From assembly GCA_003136675.1 (NCBI GenBank), contig PLFE01000167.1:1-37787 (forward strand): a stretch of 37,787 bases of DNA. The letters are read 5' to 3'. The notes beneath the pieces were generated by a model. It was given only the letters and a program-made list of their open reading frames with translations. It was not told where the DNA came from and did no database searches. Every line of letters starts with the position of its first letter. The stretch's first letter is position 1. Below, piece after piece: positions 1-7,659 of this stretch. The position numbers were made by a program, and so were the translations under genes. Source of the stretch: Bryobacterales bacterium (GTDB lineage: Bacteria; Acidobacteriota; Terriglobia; Bryobacterales; Bryobacteraceae).

Positions 1-533
1 GTCAGACCTTCAGCGTGGGCGTGAAAGGCGGCTTGGGTTTGACTGATTCGTTCACGACCGACAGTATCGACGGCAATCCGCTATCCGGCCCGGGGTCGAA
101 GGATTATGTAATCGGCCCGACCTTTGAAATTCACCTCCCCTTCAGCTTCGCGGTGGAAGCGGATGCGCTCTATCGGCCATTGCATTTCACCGCCTTCCAG
201 CAATCCAGCTTCACCGGCGGCCAGAGCATCAATTCGTGGGAAATTCCGGTCGTTGCCAAGTACCGCTTTCATGCTCCTTTGGTGAAGCCGTATGTCGAGG
301 CTGGCCCTACCTTTCGGGCACTGGGAAATCTCGGACCGGTCTTAAGCGGATCTGGCGAACGGCTCTCCGACAAAGGCTTCACCATCGGCGCGGGCGTCGA
401 TTTCAAAGTTCCGTTTCTGAGGATCTCTCCGGAACTGCGCTACAGCCACTGGGGCACGGATAACACGTCTCTCGGCAGCGTCGTGAATTCGAACCAGAAT
501 CAGGCGGAGTTGCTGGTCGGCGTTAGTTTCTAG
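1..533 (+). CDS. Outer-membrane beta-barrel protein, C-terminal part
   Basis: The reading frame is open at the left edge (codons in frame from base 3), so the start and any signal peptide lie outside the window. About 176 residues are visible. They alternate polar and hydrophobic residues in strand-like stretches (for example FEIHLPFSFAVEADALYR and KPYVEAGPTFRALG) and end in LLVGVSF with a terminal Phe, the usual C-terminal signature recognised by the BAM machinery. This fits the small OmpA/OmpW-like porin-family barrels (beta-barrel domain 13 type). The role is probably structural or transport in the outer membrane; the substrate cannot be read. The TAG stop is at 531-533, and the next gene starts 70 bases later on the same strand. 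The barrel call is fairly safe, the exact family is not. Confidence 0.7.
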   Translation, partial: QTFSVGVKGGLGLTDSFTTDSIDGNPLSGPGSKDYVIGPTFEIHLPFSFAVEADALYRPLHFTAFQQSSFTGGQSINSWEIPVVAKYRFHAPLVKPYVEAGPTFRALGNLGPVLSGSGERLSDKGFTIGAGVDFKVPFLRISPELRYSHWGTDNTSLGSVVNSNQNQAELLVGVSF

Positions 534-603
534 TTTGAATAAGAAGAAAGTCCGACCGAACCGCGCAACCGAGAAAAAGGAACCGCCGTCCAGCTAACTT
601 TAC

Positions 604-3600
604 ATGTCAAATATGTGCCGTCTTCATCGTTTTTCGTCCTTGCTGTTCATCCTCGCATCCCTGCTTGCAGCGAACCACCTTACGGCCGCCTATCGAGGCA
701 GTTATGCCTTGATCCTCGCGGACAAACCCGCCGCCCAAGCTGCGGCGCCCGGCACACGGCGGGGTTCCGCTCAGTTCGCGGCCTTGCGCGATTCCATCCA
801 ACTGAAGCAACAGGCGGTTGTAGAACGCGTGCAAGCACTCGGATTCCCGGTAACCGGCCGAATGAATACCCTACTCAACGCGGTTTTTGTGAGGGCGACC
901 GAGAAAGACCGCGCTAAACTCCAGGCCATCCCCGGCGTGCTCTATGTAGCGCCCATGCGCCAGGCCAAGCCGATGCTGAATGAAGCCGTGGGGATCGTAG
1001 GCGCTCCCAATGCCTGGAACGGAGCACTGGGCGGCGTTTTGTCGGCGGGAACCGGCCAGAAGATCGCCATCCTCGACACAGGCATCGACTATACCCACCC
1101 CGCTTTTCAGACCTCGCTGGCCATCCCGTCCGGATTCCCAAAGTGCGACATCCCGGCCAACTGTGCGTACACCAACAACAAAGTCATCGTGGCGCGTTCC
1201 TACGTTTCGTATGAGGCCGGCACCGACCCCGCGACAGACTTTCCCGACGACACAAGCCCGCGGGATCGCGTGGGCCATGGGACCGCCGTAGCGATGGCCG
1301 CCGCGGGAAAGACCGTGACCGGACCTCTGGTAGCCATCACCGGCCTGGCCCCGCAAGCGTATCTGGGCAATTACAAGATCTATGGCAGCCCCGGCGTGAA
1401 CGATGGCGCCTCCGAACAGGGCATCATGCAGGCGCTCGAAGACGCCTTCAATGACACCATGGACGTGGCGACCCTCTCTTCCGCGCTATTGCCGCTGGCC
1501 GACCCGGGCAGCGACCCGTTAGTCGCGGCGATCGAGAACTCGATTACCGGTGGCATGGTGGTGGTGCTGGCGGGCGGGAACGACGGAGGCACCGGCGTTG
1601 CCTACCAGAGCAGCACCTATGCGACGTTGAATAGCATTACCTCTCCGGGCGATACGCCCGATGCGATCACGGTGGGGGCGACGGGAAACGCTCGGTTTTT
1701 CGCGCAATCGGTGAAGATCACCGGACCGAACGTTCCAGGATCGCTCGGGTTCATCCTGGCCGTTGAGGGCAACGGGCTTACCCTCCACAGCAACTTCACC
1801 GCGCCTCTGCTGGATGCAGCCACGATCGGCGACGGGTACGGCTGCGACGCTTACGCGGCGGGCTCGATGACCGGGTATATTGGGCTGGTCGAGCGCGGCA
1901 GCAGCAGCGGTACCGACTGCACCTTTGAAGCCATGACCGCCAACATTCAGGCGGCCGGCGCCCTCGGCGTTCTCATCTACGACAACCTGGGAAGCGAGAG
2001 CGCCGAGCCGCTGTTTCCCATCTCCACCATCGGCACGAGTATCCCGGCGTTCTTCGTCGGCAACGCAGACGGCCTTTCGATCAAGGCCTATGTCGATTCG
2101 GTTTCCGGCGCGGAAGCGGTTCTGGACCCGACCCTCAACTCGAACCGGATCGAAGCTCCGGACGTAAATCAAGTGACCTATTTTTCATCGCGCGGCCCCG
2201 TGATGGGGTCTTATGCCATTAAGCCCGATGTCGCCGCGCCCGGTGAGAACATCTACACCGCGGCGCAGAATCTGGATCCGAACGGCGCGCTGTATGACTC
2301 GAGTCGCTATACCCTTACGAACGGAACCAGCTTCGCCACGCCCATCGTCGCGGGAATCGCAGCCATGGTGAGGCAGAAAAACCCCACCTTTACTCCGTTG
2401 CAGGTGAAATCGGCGCTGGTGGATACCGCCAACCCCAACGCGACCGACGACCCGGATTTCACCGGACTGACTTTTGCGTCTCCGTCGACGTCAGCCGGGG
2501 GCGGGATGGCCAACGCGCTGGCCGCCGTTACAACGACGGTAACCGTCGAACCAGCCAGCATCTCATTCGGGCTGTTGACGAATGGAGCTTCGTTAGGAAC
2601 TCTTTCTCAACCGCTCTTGATTGTGAATCAGTCGACTGCGTCTGAAACGCTGGCGCTCTCGGTGAACTACTACAGCTCCTCAAGTTCCGTCACGGTGGCC
2701 GTCGACAGCAGTTCGATCACGCTTGCCGCGGGCGCTTCGCAGACAGTTCATCTGACTCTGTCGGGAACGGTGCCCACGGGGGGACTTTACGATGGATCGG
2801 TGTCAATCACCGGCGGCTCCTCCCCGCTCCAGGTCCCCTATATTTATATGGTGGGGACCGGCACCGCCAACGATGTATTCCCGCTGGCCGGCAACCAGGA
2901 TGTTGGCTTCACCGGGCAGTCCAATTCACAAGGTTTCAGCGCCCTGAAAGTAGTGGATCAGTGGGGCGTGGCCATGTCCGGAGTGCCCGTCACCTGGGGC
3001 GCGGTGAACGGCGGCGCAGTAGCCAGCTCCGATGCGACCACGGATTCGGACGGCATTGCGCAGGCGACATTCACGCTGGGGCCGACAGCCAACCAAACCT
3101 ACCAGTACACGGCATCGGTGAGTGGGCTCTCGGCGCTCACTTTCAACGAGACGGCCATCGCGCAGCCCACCATCGGCGCGGGAGGGGTTGTGAACGCGGC
3201 CAGCTTCGCCCTGGGCCAGGGCATTGCGCCGGGTTCGCTGGTGGCCGTCTTCGGGACGGGATTGGCCGGCGTCTCATCCGCCGCGTCGTATACGCCGCTT
3301 CCGATTTCGATGCCGCAGTCGAGCGTGGGACTACCCACCTCCGTCGGTTTTGATGCGGCGGGCGTGAGCGTGCCGGCTCCGCTGCTTTATGTCAGCCCCG
3401 GGCAGGTGAACATTCAAGTCCCCTGGGAGTTGAACGGCCAGACTTCCGCGCAGATGAAGGTCAATATCGAGCCCATGAACGGGGCGCTGTTTACGGTGCC
3501 GGTGGCGGCTTACTCGCCCGCATGCTTCACCTCGAACGGGATCGTGATCGCCCAGAACTATCCCGGATTTAGCCTGGTCACGCCCGGCAATCCCGCGGTG

Positions 3601-3885
3601 CCGGGGCAGTATGTGATTCTCTACTGCAACGGCCTGGGACCGGTGAACAAGACTCCCGCATCGGGCGCGCCCGCGCCGGACGCAACATCGACCACGACGA
3701 CCCAACCGGTGGTAACCATCGGCGGCGAAAGCGCGACGGTCGCTTTCAGCGGCCTAACGCCCGGCTTGGTTGGGGTTTACCAACTGAACGTGCAGGTTCC
3801 GGCCGACGCTGCCTCCGGATCGCTTCCCTTAGTGCTTTCGATCGGCGGCGTTCAGGCGGCCCCGCTCAATATTGAGGTTCAATAA
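604..3885 (+). CDS. Secreted subtilisin-like (S8) protease with PA, Ig-like and TIGR03437 C-terminal domains
   Basis: A 1093-residue exported serine protease. Residues 1-29 form a signal peptide (hydrophobic core LLFILASLLAANHLTA). Residues about 32-125 resemble an inhibitor I9-type prodomain. The catalytic triad is visible: Asp158 in AILDTGIDYTHP, His225 in RVGHGTAVA and Ser576 in NGTSFATPIVAGIAAMV. A PA (protease-associated) domain is inserted between His and Ser at about 400-500, as in lactocepin/C5a-peptidase-like subtilases. A Fn3/choice-of-anchor-like beta region follows at about 645-760, a bacterial Ig-like domain at about 775-855 and a TIGR03437 domain at about 860-1093 (GGVVNAASF, VNIQVPWELNGQ). 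It probably degrades extracellular protein, with the C-terminal domain possibly serving surface retention; the latter is inference. ATG 604 is used; ATG 613 is an alternative. No clear ribosome-binding site is seen. Confidence 0.93.
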   Translation: MSNMCRLHRFSSLLFILASLLAANHLTAAYRGSYALILADKPAAQAAAPGTRRGSAQFAALRDSIQLKQQAVVERVQALGFPVTGRMNTLLNAVFVRATEKDRAKLQAIPGVLYVAPMRQAKPMLNEAVGIVGAPNAWNGALGGVLSAGTGQKIAILDTGIDYTHPAFQTSLAIPSGFPKCDIPANCAYTNNKVIVARSYVSYEAGTDPATDFPDDTSPRDRVGHGTAVAMAAAGKTVTGPLVAITGLAPQAYLGNYKIYGSPGVNDGASEQGIMQALEDAFNDTMDVATLSSALLPLADPGSDPLVAAIENSITGGMVVVLAGGNDGGTGVAYQSSTYATLNSITSPGDTPDAITVGATGNARFFAQSVKITGPNVPGSLGFILAVEGNGLTLHSNFTAPLLDAATIGDGYGCDAYAAGSMTGYIGLVERGSSSGTDCTFEAMTANIQAAGALGVLIYDNLGSESAEPLFPISTIGTSIPAFFVGNADGLSIKAYVDSVSGAEAVLDPTLNSNRIEAPDVNQVTYFSSRGPVMGSYAIKPDVAAPGENIYTAAQNLDPNGALYDSSRYTLTNGTSFATPIVAGIAAMVRQKNPTFTPLQVKSALVDTANPNATDDPDFTGLTFASPSTSAGGGMANALAAVTTTVTVEPASISFGLLTNGASLGTLSQPLLIVNQSTASETLALSVNYYSSSSSVTVAVDSSSITLAAGASQTVHLTLSGTVPTGGLYDGSVSITGGSSPLQVPYIYMVGTGTANDVFPLAGNQDVGFTGQSNSQGFSALKVVDQWGVAMSGVPVTWGAVNGGAVASSDATTDSDGIAQATFTLGPTANQTYQYTASVSGLSALTFNETAIAQPTIGAGGVVNAASFALGQGIAPGSLVAVFGTGLAGVSSAASYTPLPISMPQSSVGLPTSVGFDAAGVSVPAPLLYVSPGQVNIQVPWELNGQTSAQMKVNIEPMNGALFTVPVAAYSPACFTSNGIVIAQNYPGFSLVTPGNPAVPGQYVILYCNGLGPVNKTPASGAPAPDATSTTTTQPVVTIGGESATVAFSGLTPGLVGVYQLNVQVPADAASGSLPLVLSIGGVQAAPLNIEVQ

Positions 3886-3973
3886 GCTCAAATCGACGCG
3901 GCTGAAAAACTCAGTGTGAAAGTCTGCAACGGAACGCCGCTTGACCTTGTCCTAGGGTTGAGGTGACAGAAAC

Positions 3974-4342
3974 GTGAGCTACACAGTGGGCGATGGAATG
4001 GTTGTGATCGGGTTGGCGGTGGGTGTTGTAGGTTATGCCTACGTGACGCACCAAAGCCGCCGGAAGCGGCTGGAGATGATTCATCAGGAGAGGCTCGTAG
4101 CGATGGACAAGGGCATCCCGATGCCCGAATTTCCCTTGGAGGCGGCGCGGACTCCCCGCGTTCCCAATCCAGACGTACTGCCGATCCTCGGTACCGTGCT
4201 GTTCACTCTTTCCGTGGGGACCATGATTTTGCTTGGGACTCTTCAGTCGGCCGGTGGATCGTGGGTAGCACCCCTGCCGTTCGCCTTCTTGGGCGTGGGC
4301 CTGCTGAGCTTCCACTTTCTGAAGCGCGATGCCGGCCGTTGA
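3974..4342 (+). CDS. Small membrane protein of the ECF sigma operon (DUF6249-like)
   Basis: 122 residues starting at GTG 3974, with AGGTGA seven bases upstream. There is one N-terminal transmembrane segment (about 8-24, VVIGLAVGVVGYAYV), a charged cytoplasmic stretch RRKRLEMIHQERLVAMDKGI, then two more hydrophobic segments (about 70-88 and 95-113). The arrangement of a membrane segment followed by an EMIHQER..AMDKGIP motif is what I associate with DUF6249-type proteins that often precede ECF sigma factors. Its stop TGA (4340-4342) overlaps the proposed TTG start of the sigma factor, so the two are translationally coupled. The function is unknown; as first gene of the operon it may sense or anchor an envelope signal, which is inference. 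Confidence 0.75.
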   Translation: MSYTVGDGMVVIGLAVGVVGYAYVTHQSRRKRLEMIHQERLVAMDKGIPMPEFPLEAARTPRVPNPDVLPILGTVLFTLSVGTMILLGTLQSAGGSWVAPLPFAFLGVGLLSFHFLKRDAGR

Positions 4343-4920
4343 CTGCGGTCGATCATGCCGTGGATAGCGATGCCCAACTCGTGGCGCGCGCGCAGGGTGG
4401 CGACCCGGACGCCTTTGCGGAGCTGTTTCACCGCCATACCGACCGGGTATTTCGGCTGGCTCTTTCCATTCTGGGGCAGGGCCTTGCGGCTGAGGCGGAA
4501 GAAGTGGCGCAGGAGGTGTTTCTGAAAGTCCATCATGCGCTGGCATCGTTTCGGGGTGAAGCGGAAGTGGGCTCCTGGATTTACCGGATCACGTTCAACC
4601 AAGCCGTGAACCTGAAGGCGCGGGCCCGCTACCGAAATCCGCACCTGGATGACGCGCTGCTTTCGCATGTCATCATCGCCGAGCCGGGGCCGCACTCGCT
4701 GGCGGAAGCTGCGCAGCGCGATCAATATCTTTCGGAATGCATTCGAGCGCTGCCCGAGGTGTACCAGGCCGCTCTGCGTCTGTACTATTGGCTGGACGCC
4801 GGCGTGGCTGAAGTGGCCGCCCTGCTTGACGTTCCGGAGAATACAGCCAAGTCGTACCTGCACCGCGCGCGGCAGCTTCTGGCTGGGATGCTGAAAGTGA
4901 GAGGATATTCGCATGTCTGA
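4339..4920 (+). CDS. ECF-family RNA polymerase sigma-70 factor
   Basis: 193 residues if started at TTG 4339, which overlaps the stop of the preceding gene in a TTGA; GTG 4360 is the other plausible start. The open frame extends up to 4261 but that part lies inside the upstream gene. Region 2 (about residues 20-95) contains FAELFHRHTDRVFRLALSIL and the conserved EEVAQEVFLKVH helix, then the promoter-melting segment GSWIYRITFNQAVN. Region 4 (about 135-185) contains LPEVYQAALRLYYWLDAGVA and the helix-turn-helix VPENTAKSYLHRARQLL. There is no region 3, as expected for ECF factors. The gene overlaps the next ATG by 8 bases (4913-4920). It probably directs transcription of a small envelope or stress regulon, including perhaps its own operon. 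Confidence 0.93.
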   Translation: MTAVDHAVDSDAQLVARAQGGDPDAFAELFHRHTDRVFRLALSILGQGLAAEAEEVAQEVFLKVHHALASFRGEAEVGSWIYRITFNQAVNLKARARYRNPHLDDALLSHVIIAEPGPHSLAEAAQRDQYLSECIRALPEVYQAALRLYYWLDAGVAEVAALLDVPENTAKSYLHRARQLLAGMLKVRGYSHV

Positions 4921-5242
4921 TCGCATGTCCGGAATGGACCCGCGCGAGACTGAGATGGACGCGTTGCTACGGCGCTCGATGGCCGCGCCCGTGCCGCGCG
5001 TCTCGCCGGATTTCCACCAGGCTCTGGCGCGCGAGTTGCGTCGAAGGTCCCAGCCTCTCAACCCATTCGGCCGGATTTTGCTGACCGGCTACGGTGTGGT
5101 GGCGGCTGTGGTCTCCGTTGTCGTGATGCGCGGCCAGGGACTCGGGTGGGTGGCGATCACGTTGACGACGCTGAGCCCCGTAGCCGGGCTTGAACTCATA
5201 CGGCGACTGCGACGCGGGCGATGGGGAATGGCATCTGAGTAG
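4913..5242 (+). CDS. Possible anti-sigma factor / membrane protein
   Basis: 109 residues, ATG 4913 overlapping the end of the sigma gene by 8 bases, so almost certainly co-translated. The N-terminal half (about 1-50) is polar and soluble (ETEMDALLRRSMAAPVPRVS, FHQALARELRRRS). The second half has two hydrophobic segments (about 57-72, ILLTGYGVVAAVVSVVV, and about 80-95, WVAITLTTLSPVAGLELI) and a basic tail. There are no His/Cys zinc-finger (zf-HC2) residues. Position and topology, a cytoplasmic N-terminus tethered by membrane helices, fit a short anti-sigma factor of the kind encoded directly after ECF genes in acidobacteria. No domain identifies it for certain, and it could be a membrane accessory protein. 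Confidence 0.65.
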   Translation: MSDRMSGMDPRETEMDALLRRSMAAPVPRVSPDFHQALARELRRRSQPLNPFGRILLTGYGVVAAVVSVVVMRGQGLGWVAITLTTLSPVAGLELIRRLRRGRWGMASE

Positions 5243-5288
5243 GCGCGATACCTGATAATTAGTCTTCCTGGAGACGAGGGGCCTATAC

Positions 5289-6287
5289 ATGAAACACTTC
5301 CGATATATTCTCGCTGCAGTCACCTTCGCGGCGACGGCGATCTAAGCAATTGCGCGGACGGCTCCGAACCTTTCGCGGGACTGGTCCGGGGACTCGATGG
5401 GGACTTCTACGGGACCACCTACTCCGGAGGAGTCTCAAATTACTGCGTCTCCACCTGCGGCACGGTGTTCAAGATCACCCCGGAGGGCGAGCTTACGACC
5501 CTCCACAGTTTTTTTTCCCAGCGCGGGTGTCCGGACGGCGAATTCCCCCGGAGCGGTCTTCTCCTCGGTGGCGACGGTAACTTCTACGGGACAACACTGG
5601 CGGATGGACTCGAAAGTGGCTTCTGCAACGGCGATTGCGGCACGGTTTTCGGGATCACCCCGAGCGGCACGCTGGCGACGCTCTATACTTTTTGTTCCCA
5701 AAAGCGGCTGTCAGGACGGCAAAGGGCCGCTCGGAGGGTTGGCCGGCTCTGCCAACGGGGATTTCTATGGAACTACCCAGTATGGAGGCGGGTCCAACAG
5801 CGACGGCACTGTGTTCAAGATCACACCCAGCGGCTCCCTGACAACGCTCTACGCCTTCTGTCCGGAGAGCGGATGCGCGGACGGAATACATCCTGAAGCC
5901 CCGCCGATTCAGGCGAATAACGGAGACTTCTACGGCGCGACAAACAACAGTGGCCAGAACGATGTCGGTACCATCTTCAAGATCACGCCGGGCGGAAATC
6001 TGACGACGGCCGTAGGCTCCGGCATCATCTTTAGCCTGACGGGTCTTGGCCCGTTCGTCCTTGTCAAACCTCCGTAAGGAAAGCCGGGCGGCACGGTCGA
6101 GATCCTGGGCATCGACTTCACCGGCCCCAACAGCGTCACGTTTAAGGGCATTCCGGCCGCAATCCAATCAGCTTCCAGTTCTGTGATCGTCGCTACGGTG
6201 CCGGCGGGTTCGACGATCGGGCCGATTGAGGTGGTGACGTCTGGCGGGACTCTCTCGAGTACTGTGCCCTTCCACGTGTTGCCTTAG
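5289..6287 (+). pseudogene. Decayed TIGR03803-repeat (beta-propeller-like) secreted protein
   Basis: A signal-peptide start (ATG 5289, MKHFRYILAAVTFAATAI) runs directly into TAA at 5343-5345. Repeat coding then resumes in another frame at about 5348 with units of the form DGDFYGTTYSGG...GTVFKITPEGELTTLHSF. At 5700-5703 a run of four A shifts the frame: removing one A restores the expected FCSQ-SGCQDGK join. The new frame continues through two more repeats to GPFVLVKPP, where an in-frame TAA (6075-6077) interrupts it. The same frame then encodes an IPT/TIG-like C-terminal domain (GKPGGTVEILG ... VPFHVLP) ending at TAG 6285-6287. The repeat before GSGIIFSLTGLGPFV also looks collapsed. At least four lesions are present, so this is a pseudogene. 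A GAGGGG element precedes the old start. Confidence 0.85.
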
Positions 6288-6312
6288 GTCGCGGCCTGGG
6301 GCGTGGGCGCTT

Positions 6313-6789
6313 TCAATGCGCGTCGGGGATCTTGACTTCGATCTTTTCCAGCATGCGGACCCATCGCGAGGTGCGCTGATCTTCCGGGACGATGAGCCGA
6401 AACGGGCCCTGCTCGGCGGAAAGCGGTTCTCCGCCGGAGGTATCGGCCACCAGGATCTCGTTGTCCTGAATGGCGGGTTCCACTTCGGCCAGGGCGAGAA
6501 CGGCATGGTAGCCGTCATGTCCCGTGAGATAAACGAACGCGGGCATGTTTTGCCCTTTCAGCTTGTCCCCCAGCGGCGCACCGGCCGTCGCCAGAATGTC
6601 GCGCAGCAGCACGCCTTCGTATTTCCGGGGTTTGCCGCGTTCCGTCACCGTGATCATAGTTCGCGGCATCCGGGACAGATCGGCCGCAGTCAACTTCACG
6701 GCGGCGTGCTCCGGAGCGCCCGTTACGGTCAGCTCTTGAGCACTGCAAAGCGCCGCGATCGCGAATAAAACCAAAGCCTTATAGCCCAT
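6313..6789 (-). CDS. Exported molybdopterin-binding-fold (sulfite oxidase-like) protein
   Basis: 158 residues with an N-terminal signal peptide (YKALVLFAIAALCSA). The body resembles the short proteins annotated as molybdopterin-dependent oxidoreductase (Pfam Oxidored_molyb fold): KLTAADLSRMPRTMITVTE, then KYEGVLLRDILATAGAPLG, FVYLTGHDGYHAVLALAE, and GPFRLIVPEDQRTSRWVR near the end. The only Cys is in the signal peptide, so the molybdenum-ligating Cys of true sulfite oxidases is absent. Catalytic use of a molybdopterin cofactor is therefore doubtful. The ATG at 6789 overlaps the stop of the upstream amidohydrolase by 11 bases, so the two form an operon. It is probably periplasmic. The family call is good, the function is unknown. 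Confidence 0.78.
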   Translation of the reverse strand: MGYKALVLFAIAALCSAQELTVTGAPEHAAVKLTAADLSRMPRTMITVTERGKPRKYEGVLLRDILATAGAPLGDKLKGQNMPAFVYLTGHDGYHAVLALAEVEPAIQDNEILVADTSGGEPLSAEQGPFRLIVPEDQRTSRWVRMLEKIEVKIPDAH

Positions 6790-7603
6790 AGAATTCCTGT
6801 GCCGTCAGCCCCATCAATTTCTCACGAACCCCCACTTCGCGCGGCCCGAGCGCCTGCGTGAACGAAGCCAGTACCTGCTTCCAGGTGCCGGCGCAGAGGC
6901 ACACCGGCCAGTCGCTCCCGAACATGCAGCGGGTGGCGCCAAACTCGGTAAAGCAATGCGTGAGGTATGGGGCAATCTGCGCGCTGGTCCAATGGGAGCC
7001 CACTTCTGTAATCATCCCGCTCAGTTTGCAATAAATCTGCGGAAATTTGGCTACGGAGGAGATATCGCGCGCCCACGGCTCGATTTCCTTGCCGATGAGA
7101 GGTTTGGCGAGATGATCCACCACCATGCGCAGATCGGGCACGCGGTTGGCCACTTCCGGAATCAGCGGAAGGTGCCGTGGATGAATGCATAGATCAAACG
7201 GAATCTTGCGCCGGGCCAGCACGCGCAGCCCCGCGAGCACGTCTTCCCGCAGAATCCAGCGGTCATCCGGCTCATCCTGCACCAGGTGCCGCACGCCCTT
7301 GAACCGATCGTACATCTGCATCTGATCGAGGGTCTGTTCGAGCGCCGGGTCCGTTAAATCCGCCCAGGCCACCACGCCGAGAATGCTGGGTTCGGACGCG
7401 GCGAGTTCCAGGGACCACCACGTCTCCTCCATGGTGTGCGAGGCTTGAACCAGAACCGACCCGTCGATGCGGTTCAGAACGTAAATCGGCTTCAGGTCGG
7501 CCGGAAGGAAGTTTTGCTTCAGGATGCTGGGCGTTTTTTCCCCCATCCAGAAATACTTGAAGCGGTGGATGTCCCAGTAGTGTTGGTGTGAATCGATGCG
7601 CAT
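6779..7603 (-). CDS. Amidohydrolase_2 family TIM-barrel hydrolase (COG3618, fuconolactonase-like)
   Basis: 274 residues from ATG 7603, chosen because the family motif starts immediately (MRIDSHQHYWD); an upstream TTG would add 11 unlikely residues. His6 and His8 form the HxH metal-binding motif of the amidohydrolase superfamily. Further landmarks are FDLCIHPRHLPL, MVVDHLAKP, YCKLSGMITE and the C-terminal FGSDWPV, whose Asp is the usual metal/catalytic Asp. This matches COG3618 enzymes (L-fuconolactonase, 2-pyrone-4,6-dicarboxylate lactonase relatives), which hydrolyse lactones in sugar or aromatic catabolism. It has no signal peptide, so it is cytoplasmic. It heads an operon with the exported molybdopterin-fold gene and diverges from the ABC exporter across only 56 bases. 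The exact substrate is not deducible. Confidence 0.88.
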   Translation of the reverse strand: MRIDSHQHYWDIHRFKYFWMGEKTPSILKQNFLPADLKPIYVLNRIDGSVLVQASHTMEETWWSLELAASEPSILGVVAWADLTDPALEQTLDQMQMYDRFKGVRHLVQDEPDDRWILREDVLAGLRVLARRKIPFDLCIHPRHLPLIPEVANRVPDLRMVVDHLAKPLIGKEIEPWARDISSVAKFPQIYCKLSGMITEVGSHWTSAQIAPYLTHCFTEFGATRCMFGSDWPVCLCAGTWKQVLASFTQALGPREVGVREKLMGLTAQEFYGL

Positions 7604-7659
7604 GCGTTTTAATATTGTCTGAACTTTGCACTTCAAAGCAACGTATTTTTTCTATACCT
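7604..7659. promoter_or_regulatory. Compact divergent promoter region
   Basis: Only 56 AT-rich bases separate the ATG of the amidohydrolase (minus strand) from the GTG of the ABC ATPase (plus strand). Neither gene shows a Shine-Dalgarno sequence here. On the minus strand TTGAAG, a 16-base spacer and TATTAA sit so close to the ATG that the mRNA would have almost no leader. On the plus strand TTGCAC (7626-7631) could act as a -35 element, but no convincing -10 follows. These assignments are by eye. Confidence 0.35.

Noticed and set aside
1519-2172. 217-codon minus-strand frame inside the subtilase
   Set aside because: Antisense to the PA domain region, no ribosome-binding site or motif.
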